Source: Flavobacteriales bacterium UBA1820 | Lineage (GTDB): Bacteria; Bacteroidota; Bacteroidia; Flavobacteriales; UBA1820 | Assembly: GCA_002314265.1 (NCBI GenBank) | Contig: DCEW01000014.1 | Location: 1 to 31,512 of the forward strand | Direction of reading: 5' to 3' | DNA: 31,512 nt | Shown here: piece by piece, positions 18,150 to 26,184 of the stretch | Position numbering within the stretch: position 1 is the first letter of the stretch | How the letters are laid out: each line of letters starts with the position of its first letter | Notes under the pieces: model-generated | The model's input: only the letters and a program-made list of their open reading frames with translations | Database searches by the model: none | Told to the model about the DNA's origin: nothing | Position numbers and translations under genes: made by a program

Positions 18150-19081
18150 AATTCGCCTAATCGTTTTATGAGCTCTTTTGTAAATCGAGTTCTCCCTTTC
18201 TTGTTGAAAAAGAATGAATTGATGTATAATCCGGCATCGCTGTATTGATCGTCGCGGAAAAAATTGAGAACAGGTTCCTGCTCTGCCTTGCATCGCTCTA
18301 TATTTCCGATGACATATTCTGCAAGATAACTGTCGGGGAAAAAAGACCCCAATTCCTTTGTGACCGGAAGGAGAATAAAAACGGGGCGTAGTTCTTTTTC
18401 CCGGCAGAGCGCAAGAATCTTTTTGACGATCGCAATGTTTTTGTCAATACTCTCTTGGTTTTTTTTTGAAAGATTGATGTGATTCAGGTCATCGAGGGAG
18501 AATTGTTTTTTCCATCCATTCACCCATTTTTTTGCATCGGCCTTTCGTTGCTCTTGGTTCATGGGGTTGTCTTCCAGATCCATACGGGAATCTTTCTTCT
18601 CGTCTTTGACGATCTTCAGTATCCGTTTTCCAGCCATCAGAACAGGAAATCGCAGAATCTTGCATTTTTTCCAACGAGAGTATCCTTCGATGCTTTCCGG
18701 TTGCAGGAAAGGGTAGTATTTGCGGTTTGTCGCATCATTGGCATATTTGTAAACGAAAAATTTGAAGGGGCAGACAGGTATCAACACGAAGGCTCCTTTG
18801 CGCAGGTGTGATACATATTGTTTGAGGATGCGGTAGTCGTAGAGGAAGGGTTGTGGGGCAAGAGCCATGTTCATGCCTTTCCAGGCGGTGTCCTGATAGT
18901 CAAAGGCGAATTTCGGTTGGCTGCTCCCCAGATTGACAATCTGTAAGTTGTTTGGAATGCCTTCTGTGAATTTCCGGGCATCGACAAACAGATTGCGGTA
19001 CCACCAAGTGCGTTTCAATAGGTGGTTGATGATAAAGAGAGCTAGAATGATGGCTAAAAGTAAGATCAGTACAATGGTCAT
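18146..19081 (-). CDS. Membrane-anchored SGNH/DltD-like protein, catalytic residues partly missing
   Basis: A 311-residue protein with one N-terminal membrane segment (residues 2-21) and no cleavage site, so the rest probably faces the periplasm. Residues 48-56 (IVNLGSSQP) resemble block I of SGNH hydrolases, with S54 at the nucleophile position, and PVFILLPVTKEL near residue 235 matches the central strand. The block V region at 282-296 keeps the N-x-x-G end but has N288 and F291 where Asp and His are usual. It overlaps the acyltransferase-3 gene by four bases and follows the SDR gene by two bases. I infer a partner of the acyltransferase. Fold assignment is by motif only and moderate; the gene would otherwise be called hypothetical. 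Confidence 0.65.
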   Translation of the reverse strand: MTIVLILLLAIILALFIINHLLKRTWWYRNLFVDARKFTEGIPNNLQIVNLGSSQPKFAFDYQDTAWKGMNMALAPQPFLYDYRILKQYVSHLRKGAFVLIPVCPFKFFVYKYANDATNRKYYPFLQPESIEGYSRWKKCKILRFPVLMAGKRILKIVKDEKKDSRMDLEDNPMNQEQRKADAKKWVNGWKKQFSLDDLNHINLSKKNQESIDKNIAIVKKILALCREKELRPVFILLPVTKELGSFFPDSYLAEYVIGNIERCKAEQEPVLNFFRDDQYSDAGLYINSFFFNKKGRTRFTKELIKRLGEL

Positions 19082-19083
19082 TT

Positions 19084-19917
19084 TTACAGCAGGGTTTCGC
19101 CTCCGTCACAGGCTATGATTTGACCGGTAATGTGATTGGATGAGTCGTTTGCCAGAAAAAGAGCCAGTTCGGCGATTTCTTCTGCAATGGCTGTACGGTG
19201 CTCTTTGTTGGAGCCGTCGAATACGTTTCCTCGGGGATCGATACCGTTCAGGGGGGTTGCGATAATTCCCGGCGCAATGCCGTTTACAAGGATGCCTTCG
19301 TGGGTGTAATCTCTGGCCAATCCTTTTGTGAGTGCGTTTACTCCCCATTTGGAAATACCATAGGGGCCACAATCTCCCTGAAATCCTCGTGTGGAGGAAA
19401 TGTTTATGATCTTTTTTACCCTCGTTTTTTCTTTTTCCTTTTTGAAGTATTTTACTGCTTGTTGGCAGATGAAGAAAGTGCCCTTTAGATTGGTATGGAT
19501 GATTTTGTCCCATTCCGCTTCGTCGATCTTTTCAAAAGGGAGAAAAGTATACAGGCCGGCATTGTTTACCAAGATGTCGAGCCCTTCCATTATTTGGATG
19601 GCTTCGTTGATTTTCTTCTCAGTACTCGAGATATTGGCTGCGTCCCAGACCAGGGTGTGCAGTCTTGTGCTGTTGAGGTGTGCGGCGACTTGTGCTAATT
19701 TGTCCGGGTTACGTCCGGTAATGGTAACTTCGGCTCCGGAGGATAAAAACTTTTGGGCAATGGCATAGCCGACCCCACTTCCTCCTCCGGTTATGAGGGC
19801 TTTTCTTCCTTTCAGGCATTCTGTGTAGGTTACCTGGGAGACGTTCACATATACGACTCCTCCCTTACGCAGATACTTGATGAAATTTTGAAAGGCGCGA
19901 TATAGTTTCTTTAGCAT
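19084..19917 (-). CDS. Short-chain dehydrogenase/reductase (SDR), classical type
   Basis: A 277-residue NAD(P)-dependent oxidoreductase. It carries TGGGSGVG at residues 43-50, DILVNNAGLY, a catalytic serine in NISSTRGF and the YGISK (YxxxK) motif, then the C-terminal LVNGIAPGIIATPL and ITGQIIACDGG. An extra N-terminal stretch of about 35 residues (MLKKLYRAFQNFIKYLRKGG) precedes the domain and is amphipathic and basic, possibly a membrane-contact helix. It lies 6 bases after the flippase gene and 2 bases before the SGNH-like gene. Substrate unknown: FabG-like acyl substrates or a sugar are both possible; its place next to acyl-modification genes makes a role in making or altering the modifying group plausible. 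Confidence 0.85.
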   Translation of the reverse strand: MLKKLYRAFQNFIKYLRKGGVVYVNVSQVTYTECLKGRKALITGGGSGVGYAIAQKFLSSGAEVTITGRNPDKLAQVAAHLNSTRLHTLVWDAANISSTEKKINEAIQIMEGLDILVNNAGLYTFLPFEKIDEAEWDKIIHTNLKGTFFICQQAVKYFKKEKEKTRVKKIINISSTRGFQGDCGPYGISKWGVNALTKGLARDYTHEGILVNGIAPGIIATPLNGIDPRGNVFDGSNKEHRTAIAEEIAELALFLANDSSNHITGQIIACDGGETLL

Positions 19918-19923
19918 GATGTT

Positions 19924-21462
19924 TTAGTGTTTGGTGAATTTTAGAAATAGTTTCAGGAGGCGCTGGTTTATTTTTTCCCGCAGGTGATGGTCGATACCGA
20001 TCAGGTAGGTGCATAACAAGACGGAACAAACAGAAGAGACCCCCACCACTAACAGCCGGAAGAAAGAACTTTCCATATGATTCTGTACGATGATGGGGAC
20101 GATGGCGGAAAGGATTCCGATGAGCAGGCTGATGAGAAATACTTTCTTGATGAATAGAGGGATCGAATAGCCGACCAGTCGTTGTATCAGATATAGTTCC
20201 ACCCACATGTTCAAGAATGTAATCACAAGAGAAACAATGAATACCGAGGTGGGTCCATATCCCATTTTCAATGCGATGTAGGCAAAAATCACGGTAGAAA
20301 TGAGGATGCTCCCACAGATGACATTGGGGATCTTGATTTTACCGGTGGCGTGCATCGAGGTGATAATTGGCGTACGGAAAGCACTTATTAGCACGATGAG
20401 GATAATGATCCTTGTGAAGGAGGGAGTGTACTCAGGCACTTCTTTCAGCCATAAGTTCAAAATATATTCTATTTCCAGAAAAATGGGTAGTGAGAGCGCA
20501 AAAACCAACAGGAAGGAATATTTCGAGGCATTGAATACCAGTTGGATCATCTTTTGGATTTCTCCGCGGGCATAGTATTTGATAATGGGGGGGCGTACGG
20601 CCGTGATGATGTTGTTGGAAAACTGTGTGATAGCTCCTTGAACCTGATAAGAAATCCCTCTTGCGGCATTGACAGTTGGTCCGAAAAACATGTTTAAAAG
20701 AATATTGAGCCCTTGTCCTTGGGTTAATGTGCTAAAGTCGCCGAACAAAGACCATCCGGAGTATGTAAATAAGGTTTTGTATAGTTTTTTGTCTTTTGGC
20801 AACAGAAAAGCACAGTATGGGAAAGATTTTTTGATATAGATAAAATAAAATGAGAACATAAATCCTGTCTCGCAGAACATCAGCAAGGCGTATAACTTGA
20901 GCTTGTCCACGGGAAAGATTCCTAATAAATAGAGGATGGCTAGTTTAAGCACTGAATCTACAACACTTGCCCAAGCATAAACGTTCATTTTTTCATGCGC
21001 AATGATCGTTGCGATAAACGGAGTTTGCAAGAGCGTGCACAGGCAGGTGAATATCGAAAATTGATACACCGTCAGAGCGGCCGACATCCTTTCCGGCGGG
21101 ATGACCAACTTGTTTTGTACAAACCACAGACCAATGGTTTCTGCCAAAAGAAGAATGATTAAGGCAATGATCAAATGATTGACAAGTGTGGTGTTGAATA
21201 CTTTTCGGAGTTGCCCGTAGTCCTGTTTCCCCAATTCGACGGTGATAAAACGCGAGGTGGAGGCTGCCATGGCTCCATTGAGGAAAGTAAACATGAGGAC
21301 GACGCCGCCTATTACATTGTATATCCCGTAATCGATTTCTCCCAAGGTATTTAAGACCACCCGGGAGGTGTACAAGGCAATAGCCATGATAAGCGCCATG
21401 CGAAAATACAGGATGACTGTATTTTTTGCGATGCGCTTATTGTTTTCGGCATCTGTGGTCAT
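19924..21462 (-). CDS. wzx: Polysaccharide flippase, Wzx/MATE-like superfamily
   Basis: A 512-residue integral membrane protein with about twelve to fourteen hydrophobic segments, beginning with IAKNTVILYFRMALIMAIALYTSRVVL and GEIDYGIYNVIGGVVLMF, the typical opening of Bacteroidota lipopolysaccharide flippases. It should move the undecaprenyl-linked repeat unit across the inner membrane for Wzy-dependent assembly. ATG at 21462 is the only sensible start, 21 bases after the wecB stop. Composition shifts here: wecB is GC-rich while this gene is clearly more AT-rich. Confidence 0.9.
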   Translation of the reverse strand: MTTDAENNKRIAKNTVILYFRMALIMAIALYTSRVVLNTLGEIDYGIYNVIGGVVLMFTFLNGAMAASTSRFITVELGKQDYGQLRKVFNTTLVNHLIIALIILLLAETIGLWFVQNKLVIPPERMSAALTVYQFSIFTCLCTLLQTPFIATIIAHEKMNVYAWASVVDSVLKLAILYLLGIFPVDKLKLYALLMFCETGFMFSFYFIYIKKSFPYCAFLLPKDKKLYKTLFTYSGWSLFGDFSTLTQGQGLNILLNMFFGPTVNAARGISYQVQGAITQFSNNIITAVRPPIIKYYARGEIQKMIQLVFNASKYSFLLVFALSLPIFLEIEYILNLWLKEVPEYTPSFTRIIILIVLISAFRTPIITSMHATGKIKIPNVICGSILISTVIFAYIALKMGYGPTSVFIVSLVITFLNMWVELYLIQRLVGYSIPLFIKKVFLISLLIGILSAIVPIIVQNHMESSFFRLLVVGVSSVCSVLLCTYLIGIDHHLREKINQRLLKLFLKFTKH

Positions 21463-21483
21463 TGTTTAGGGATGGGGATAGAA

Positions 21484-22629
21484 TCATTGCAGACGTGCCA
21501 CGATCCGCCCGCACGCCAACCCATCGCCGTAAGGATTGACCGCCCGGCTCATGGATTCGTAGTAAGTCTTGTCGTCCAGCAGGCGGGATACCTCGCCTGT
21601 GATGCGGTCGTAGTCCGTACCGACCAAGCGCACTGTTCCGGCGGCGAGAGCTTCGGGCCGTTCAGTCGTGTCGCGCATGACCAGTACCGGTTTTCCCAGG
21701 CCGGGAGCTTCTTCCTGGATACCTCCGCTGTCGGTGAGTACCAAGGTGCTTTTTTCCATCAGAAAGACGAATTCCAGGTATTCCAGCGGTTCGATGAAGA
21801 AGAGGTTTGCTCCGTGCTGCTGGCCGAACACCTCGGCGATGGGCCGGCGGACATTCGGGTTGAGGTGCATCGGATAGACAAAATCGACCTCCGGGTATTT
21901 TTCAGAAAGGGTTTTGATGGCTCGGCATATATTGCGGAATCCTTCGCCGAAGTTTTCCCGGCGGTGTCCGGTGATCAGCACCAGCCGTCGTCCTTGCCCG
22001 ATGCGCAACGGATCGTATCCTGCGGCTTGCAGACGTTCGGTCAGTTCTCCGGAAAGGCTTCGATCTTGTTGGATCTTTTCCACCACGGCGTACAGGGCAT
22101 CGATGACGGTATTGCCCGTTACGGTGATGTGTTGAGGGGGGATGTTTTCCTTCAACAGGTTTTCCTGCGCCAAGGGGGTGGGAGCGAAATGGTAGGTGGC
22201 GATGCGTCCCGTGATCTGGCGGTTCATTTCTTCGGGCCAGGGGCTGTAGATGTCGTGGGTGCGCAGTCCGGCTTCGACGTGTCCGACGGGAATCTGCTGG
22301 TAAAAAGCGGCCAGGGCGGCAGCTGTACTGGTGGTAGTATCCCCGTGCACCAGGACGACGTCCGGTTTGGCTTGTTTGAGTACGTCTCTCATGCCCACCA
22401 GTACCCGTGCAGTAACGTCGTACAGGTCCTGTCCCTGCTTCATGATGTTCAGGTCGTAGTCGGGTACGATGTCGAACAGGTGAAGCACTTGGTCGAGCAT
22501 CTCCCGGTGCTGTCCGGTCACGCATACGAGGGTGGTGAAGTCCTGCGGGTGTTTTTCGAAGGCCTTTACCAGCGGGGCCATTTTGATGGCTTCCGGTCGG
22601 GTTCCGAAGACGAGCATGACGGTTTTCAT
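21484..22629 (-). CDS. wecB: UDP-N-acetylglucosamine 2-epimerase (non-hydrolysing)
   Basis: The enzyme interconverts UDP-GlcNAc and UDP-ManNAc in the cytoplasm. The 381-residue protein has [13 protein letters not shown] at the N-terminus, [17 protein letters not shown] and the C-terminal [19 protein letters not shown], all characteristic of the family. I use the ATG at 22629 ([13 protein letters not shown]), 26 bases after the wecC stop; the frame is open further upstream only as a shadow of wecC. Together with wecC it supplies UDP-ManNAcA, predicted to be a building block of the polysaccharide. Confidence 0.97.
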   Translation of the reverse strand: MKTVMLVFGTRPEAIKMAPLVKAFEKHPQDFTTLVCVTGQHREMLDQVLHLFDIVPDYDLNIMKQGQDLYDVTARVLVGMRDVLKQAKPDVVLVHGDTTTSTAAALAAFYQQIPVGHVEAGLRTHDIYSPWPEEMNRQITGRIATYHFAPTPLAQENLLKENIPPQHITVTGNTVIDALYAVVEKIQQDRSLSGELTERLQAAGYDPLRIGQGRRLVLITGHRRENFGEGFRNICRAIKTLSEKYPEVDFVYPMHLNPNVRRPIAEVFGQQHGANLFFIEPLEYLEFVFLMEKSTLVLTDSGGIQEEAPGLGKPVLVMRDTTERPEALAAGTVRLVGTDYDRITGEVSRLLDDKTYYESMSRAVNPYGDGLACGRIVARLQ

Positions 22630-22655
22630 GGCAGGGGTGGCTAGGAAGGGGAGGG

Positions 22656-23858
22656 TTATTTCTTGAAGATGCCGCAGAAGTCCAGGATGATTTTCCCGGG
22701 GTCGTAGGGCAGGGTCTTGAACGGATCGTGGGCAACCAGGAAGGCGACGATGTCGGCCTGCTGATAAGCCTCTTGGTAATCCGTGAGTTTGAAGACCTTG
22801 TGTTCCGTGAGGTTGGGCTCGACGATCATGTAGTCCGCGTCTTCGCCTTCCATGACCTTGGAGACGATGTATTTGGCGGGGCTTTCGCGCAGGTCGTCGA
22901 TATTGGGTTTGAAGGCCAGGCCCATCAGGGCGACGCGGGGTTTGCGGCCGTTTTTCAAGGTAAAGTCCTCGATGGCGCGCTTGGTTTTGTCGGCGCACCA
23001 GAAGGCTTTGTAGTTGTTGATCTCGCGTGATTTGGCGATGAGTTGGGATTCGACCGGGAAGTCCGCCGTGATGAAATACGGATCCACCGCGATGCAGTGC
23101 CCGCCTACGCCGCTACCGGGCTGGAGAATGTTTACGCGAGGGTGTTTGTTGGCCAGGGCAATGAGTTCCCAGACGTTGATGCCGGCTTTGTCGCAGATGA
23201 GCGAGAGTTCGTTGGCAAAGGCGATCTGCACGTCGCGCGAGGAGTTTTCGGTCAGTTTGCACATTTCGGCTGTTTTGGCATTGGTGCGGTGCAACTGGCC
23301 TTCGACGAACCGGGAATAAAAAGCGACGGCTTTTTCAGTCGAGGCCGGGTCGATGCCGCCGATCACCCGGTCGTTGTGCACCAGTTCGTACAGGACGTTT
23401 CCGGGCAGCACGCGTTCGGGGCAGTAGGCGATGTGGAGTTTGCCTTGCAGTTCGGGACGGTGTTCGAAGATAAGGTGAGCCATCTTGTCGGTGGTTCCTA
23501 CCGGTGAGGTCGATTCGATGATAAACAGGTCGCCTTCCTTGAGCAGGGGAATGACCGAGCGGGTGGCGGTCTCCACGTACGAGATGTCCGGCTCGTGATT
23601 GCCTTTGAAGGGGGTGGGAACGACGACCAGATAAACGTCGCTCACTACGGGGGTCGTGGTGGCGTGCAGGCGGCCTTCGGCGACAACTTGGTGTACGACT
23701 TGCCGCAGTCCCGGTTCGACGATGTGAATTTCTCCCCGGTTGATGGTTTCCACCACAGTGGGGTTGACATCCACTCCGGTTACTTGCAATCCCCGGCTGG
23801 CGGCTACTGCGGCCGTGGGCAGTCCGATGTATCCCAGTCCTAAAAACAAGGTGTTCAT
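22656..23858 (-). CDS. wecC: UDP-N-acetyl-D-mannosamine dehydrogenase
   Basis: The enzyme oxidises UDP-ManNAc at C6 to UDP-ManNAcA with two NAD+. The 400-residue protein has the Rossmann motif [11 protein letters not shown] at residues 5-15, [30 protein letters not shown], and [15 protein letters not shown] with the catalytic cysteine, which identify the UDP-glucose/ManNAc dehydrogenase family. The ATG at 23858 ([10 protein letters not shown]) is preferred over a start ten codons earlier, because it fits the family start and lies about 25 bases after the expected transcription start of the upstream TAnnTTTG box. It is the first gene of the long minus-strand polysaccharide run. ManNAc as substrate is inferred mainly from the adjacent wecB. 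Confidence 0.95.
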   Translation of the reverse strand: MNTLFLGLGYIGLPTAAVAASRGLQVTGVDVNPTVVETINRGEIHIVEPGLRQVVHQVVAEGRLHATTTPVVSDVYLVVVPTPFKGNHEPDISYVETATRSVIPLLKEGDLFIIESTSPVGTTDKMAHLIFEHRPELQGKLHIAYCPERVLPGNVLYELVHNDRVIGGIDPASTEKAVAFYSRFVEGQLHRTNAKTAEMCKLTENSSRDVQIAFANELSLICDKAGINVWELIALANKHPRVNILQPGSGVGGHCIAVDPYFITADFPVESQLIAKSREINNYKAFWCADKTKRAIEDFTLKNGRKPRVALMGLAFKPNIDDLRESPAKYIVSKVMEGEDADYMIVEPNLTEHKVFKLTDYQEAYQQADIVAFLVAHDPFKTLPYDPGKIILDFCGIFKK

Positions 23859-23887
23859 TGTCCGAATGATGATGATATTAATCCTCA

Positions 23888-23895
23888 CAAAGGTA
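23888..23895 (-). promoter_or_regulatory. Bacteroidota -7 box (TACCTTTG) upstream of wecC
   Basis: On the minus strand the eight bases read TACCTTTG, an exact match to the Bacteroidota -7 consensus TAnnTTTG. It lies 29 bases before the wecC ATG, so the mRNA leader would be roughly 20-25 bases. The -33 position has only a T-rich stretch (CTTTTA), not a clean TTTG. It is the only well-placed candidate promoter seen for the whole 24-kb run. Confidence 0.65.
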
Positions 23896-24032
23896 GGGAA
23901 AGTATGAAAATTTTAAAAGGATGGCGGTTGATTTTTCATAGACTTAGACAGGGAGTGCTTTCAGTGAGCATTCGAAAAGTTGTATCGGGGGGAATTTTTG
24001 GGCAGGATGCGCCTCGGCAAACTCCTCGGGGA

Positions 24033-24081
24033 AAAACTTCGTTTTCCCTCGCGGCTTTGCCCTCGGCTTTCCCTATCTTTG
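24033..24081 (+). repeat. Promoter-associated repeat, copy A
   Basis: Begins with AAAACTTCGTTTT, itself a short inverted repeat (AAAAC/GTTTT), continues with a C- and G-rich part containing CTCGGCTTTC, and ends with CCTATCTTTG. It matches copy B (24117-24164) at most positions. The TATCTTTG at 24074-24081 fits the Bacteroidota -7 box. Confidence 0.75.
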
Positions 24082-24116
24082 GATAAGACAGGAGGCCCTC
24101 GGCTGCGTTAAGATCG

Positions 24117-24164
24117 AAAACTTCGTTTTCATCTTTCCGCTGCGCTCGGCTTTCACTATCTTTG
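24117..24164 (+). repeat. Promoter-associated repeat, copy B
   Basis: Second copy of the element, offset about 83 bases from copy A, with AAAACTTCGTTTTC at the left end, GCTCGGCTTTCACTATCTTTG at the right end (20 bases of which closely match copy A), and a more variable middle. It ends 31 bases before the permease ATG, so it is the copy best placed to drive that gene. Confidence 0.75.
24157..24164 (+). promoter_or_regulatory. Bacteroidota -7 box (TATCTTTG) upstream of the ABC permease gene
   Basis: Exact match to TAnnTTTG, lying 31 bases before the ATG at 24196, which predicts a leader of about 25 bases. No clean TTTG is seen at the -33 distance. An identical box at 24074-24081 in the other repeat copy could act as a second start. 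Confidence 0.65.
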
Positions 24165-24195
24165 TCAGCGGCTATTGCAAAATCGAGAAAAGGCC

Positions 24196-25455
24196 ATGCG
24201 AAAATCGATCATCCTGTTTACCGAGAGCGTAAAGTTCGCCTGGGATGCCCTGGTGAAGAACAAGTTGCGTACGTTGTTGTCCTTGTTGGGGATCAGCATC
24301 GGTATTTTCTGCATCATTACGGTGCTGGCTGCGGTGGATTCGCTCAAGAAAAATGTGGACGACGACCTGGCTTCGATGGGGGCCGAGGTGGTCTATATCG
24401 ACAAGTGGCCCTGGGGGATGGTGATGAACGCCGAATGGTGGGACATTCAGAAACGGCCTTATCCTACCTTGGAAGAGGCCGCTGCGCTGCGCCGTCAGTT
24501 GCCCGAGATCGCGGATCGGATCGCGTTTTACCTGCAGGGGTACGGCCAGATAAAGATAAACAACGAGAATATTACCGATTTTCAGATCTTGGCAGTCTCC
24601 CAGGAATATGAAAACATCGAGCAGATGAAGATAACCCAGGGGCGTTTCTTTTCGCCGGTGGAAAGCGCGGCGGGGACGCCGGTGGCGGTGGTAGGGTACG
24701 ATATTTATACCAACAGTTTCGGCTCGGACGAGCAGGCTTTGGGCAAAACGATCCTTTACCGGGGACAGAAACTGCGCATCATCGGCACGCTGGAGAAGGA
24801 GGGCGAGCAGATGTTCGGGGTTTCGAAGGACAACCGGGTCTTTATTCCGGTCAATTTCTACCGCAAGTACACCCCCATTACCGACCGTTCGGGGGGCAAC
24901 GTGATCGTCAATCCGACGGACGCCCAGAAGGCCGACATGGATGAGTTCTTGAGCGAATTGCGCGGGCACATGCGTTCGATCCGCCGTCTGGCGCCCGATG
25001 CCAAGGACAATTTTGAGTTGAACGTTCCTTCGGTGATCGCCAATACCTTTGCGCCGTTGTACTCGATGCTCAATCTGGCGGGATTTATCATCGGCGGTTT
25101 TTCGATGCTGGTGGGCGGGTTCGGCATTGCCAATATCATGTTCGTGAGCGTGCGCGAGCGGACCAATCAGATCGGTATCCAGAAAGCCTTGGGGGCCAAG
25201 AACAGTTTTATCCTCCTTCAGTTCGTTTTCGAGGCGGTGTTCCTCTCGCTGATCGGCGGATTGATCGGTATCCTGATGGTATGGGGTGCGATGGCGGCGG
25301 CCGAGGCCCTTTCGGGAATGGCGTTTTACCTGTCGATGACCAATATCAACATCGGGGTGGTGATTTCGGCGGTGATCGGTCTTTTGGCCGGGATCATGCC
25401 GGCGTATATGGGAGCGCGGATGGATCCGGTGGAGGCGATCCGTTCCGGGCAGTAA
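24196..25455 (+). CDS. ABC transporter permease, MacB/FtsX type
   Basis: A 419-residue inner membrane permease. It has one N-terminal membrane segment (about residues 23-45, LLSLLGISIGIFCIITVLAA), a large periplasmic MacB_PCD-type domain (about residues 50-280), and three C-terminal membrane segments forming the FtsX domain, with ANIMFVSVRERTNQIGIQKALGA and the closing GARMDPVEAIRSG typical of the family. I chose the ATG at 24196 (MRKSIILFTES), preceded by an A/G-rich stretch, over an upstream TTG. Such permeases work with a LolD/MacB-type ATPase and often an outer-membrane partner in export or lipoprotein release. No ATPase gene is adjacent here; the next gene, 25 bases on, is trmB. Confidence 0.93.
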   Translation: MRKSIILFTESVKFAWDALVKNKLRTLLSLLGISIGIFCIITVLAAVDSLKKNVDDDLASMGAEVVYIDKWPWGMVMNAEWWDIQKRPYPTLEEAAALRRQLPEIADRIAFYLQGYGQIKINNENITDFQILAVSQEYENIEQMKITQGRFFSPVESAAGTPVAVVGYDIYTNSFGSDEQALGKTILYRGQKLRIIGTLEKEGEQMFGVSKDNRVFIPVNFYRKYTPITDRSGGNVIVNPTDAQKADMDEFLSELRGHMRSIRRLAPDAKDNFELNVPSVIANTFAPLYSMLNLAGFIIGGFSMLVGGFGIANIMFVSVRERTNQIGIQKALGAKNSFILLQFVFEAVFLSLIGGLIGILMVWGAMAAAEALSGMAFYLSMTNINIGVVISAVIGLLAGIMPAYMGARMDPVEAIRSGQ

Positions 25456-25480
25456 AAAGCAGTGCAATATTTTTTTGTCG

Positions 25481-26158
25481 ATGGGAAGCAAACACAAACT
25501 AAAGCGTTTTCAGGAGAACGAGACTTTTTCGCGGTTGCTGCAGCCTTCGCGGGAGGACTTGCTCGAAGGAAATTTTCCGTTGAGGGGGCATTGGCGGGAG
25601 GAATTTTTCGGCAATGACCATCCCATTGTCCTAGAGCTGGGCTGTGGCAAGGGGGAATATACCGTCGGACTGGCGCGGCGCCATCCGGAAAAGAACTTCA
25701 TCGGGGTGGACATCAAGGGGGCCCGTCTGTGGCGGGGTGCCAAGACGGTTACCGAGGAAGGGATGCCCAACGCCGGCTTTCTGCGCACGCAGATCGAGCT
25801 GATCGACCGGTGTTTCGCTCCGGACGAAGTGGACGAGATCTGGATCACGTTCCCCGACCCGCAGATCAAATACCGCCGGACCAAGCACCGGCTTACCGGC
25901 GAAGGTTTCCTGGAGAAATACGCTCGGATCCTCAAGAAAGACGGTTTGATCCATCTGAAGACCGATTCGGCTTTCCTGCATGGCTATACCTTGGGCTTGC
26001 TCCACGGCCTGGGGCATGAGGTGCTCTACGCCCAGCACGACCTGTACCGCGACGACAATGCGCCCGAGGAGCTCAAGACCATCCAGACTTTTTACGAAAA
26101 GAAATACCTCGAAACCCAAACGCCCATTACCTACATTCGTTTCCGGTTGAAACGTTAA
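25481..26158 (+). CDS. trmB: tRNA (guanine-N7-)-methyltransferase
   Basis: This enzyme methylates G46 of tRNAs using S-adenosylmethionine. The 225-residue protein shows the SAM motif VLELGCGKGEYTVGLA near residue 50, FIGVDIKGARLWRGAK, and the family signature WITFPDPQIKYRRTKHRLT near residue 120. The ATG at 25481 (MGSKHKLKRF) is chosen over a TTG two codons earlier. It sits 25 bases after the permease gene on the same strand and probably shares its transcript. The role is unrelated to the permease. Confidence 0.96.
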   Translation: MGSKHKLKRFQENETFSRLLQPSREDLLEGNFPLRGHWREEFFGNDHPIVLELGCGKGEYTVGLARRHPEKNFIGVDIKGARLWRGAKTVTEEGMPNAGFLRTQIELIDRCFAPDEVDEIWITFPDPQIKYRRTKHRLTGEGFLEKYARILKKDGLIHLKTDSAFLHGYTLGLLHGLGHEVLYAQHDLYRDDNAPEELKTIQTFYEKKYLETQTPITYIRFRLKR

Positions 26159-26184
26159 GGTTTTTTCTACCGGGCAAAAGCCCC

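Larger units (their letters stand above)
23859..24195. other. Divergent intergenic region between wecC and the ABC permease gene
   Basis: This 337-base stretch separates the minus-strand polysaccharide locus from the plus-strand permease gene. It contains a TAnnTTTG box for wecC near its left end, and at its right half two copies of a promoter-bearing repeat that end in TATCTTTG. The middle part (about 23900-24030) shows nothing I recognise. Short open frames here look like non-coding shadows. Confidence 0.8.

Noticed and set aside
24172..25497. Minus-strand open frame of 441 codons opposite the ABC permease
   Set aside because: Histidine-, arginine- and aspartate-rich low-complexity translation typical of an antisense shadow; the plus strand encodes a clear MacB-type permease.
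26172..26183. Small hairpin GGGC-AAAA-GCCC between trmB and the small gene downstream of radC
   Set aside because: Only four base pairs, and the T-tract lies on the wrong side for a terminator of trmB; the minus-strand reading has no T-tract either.
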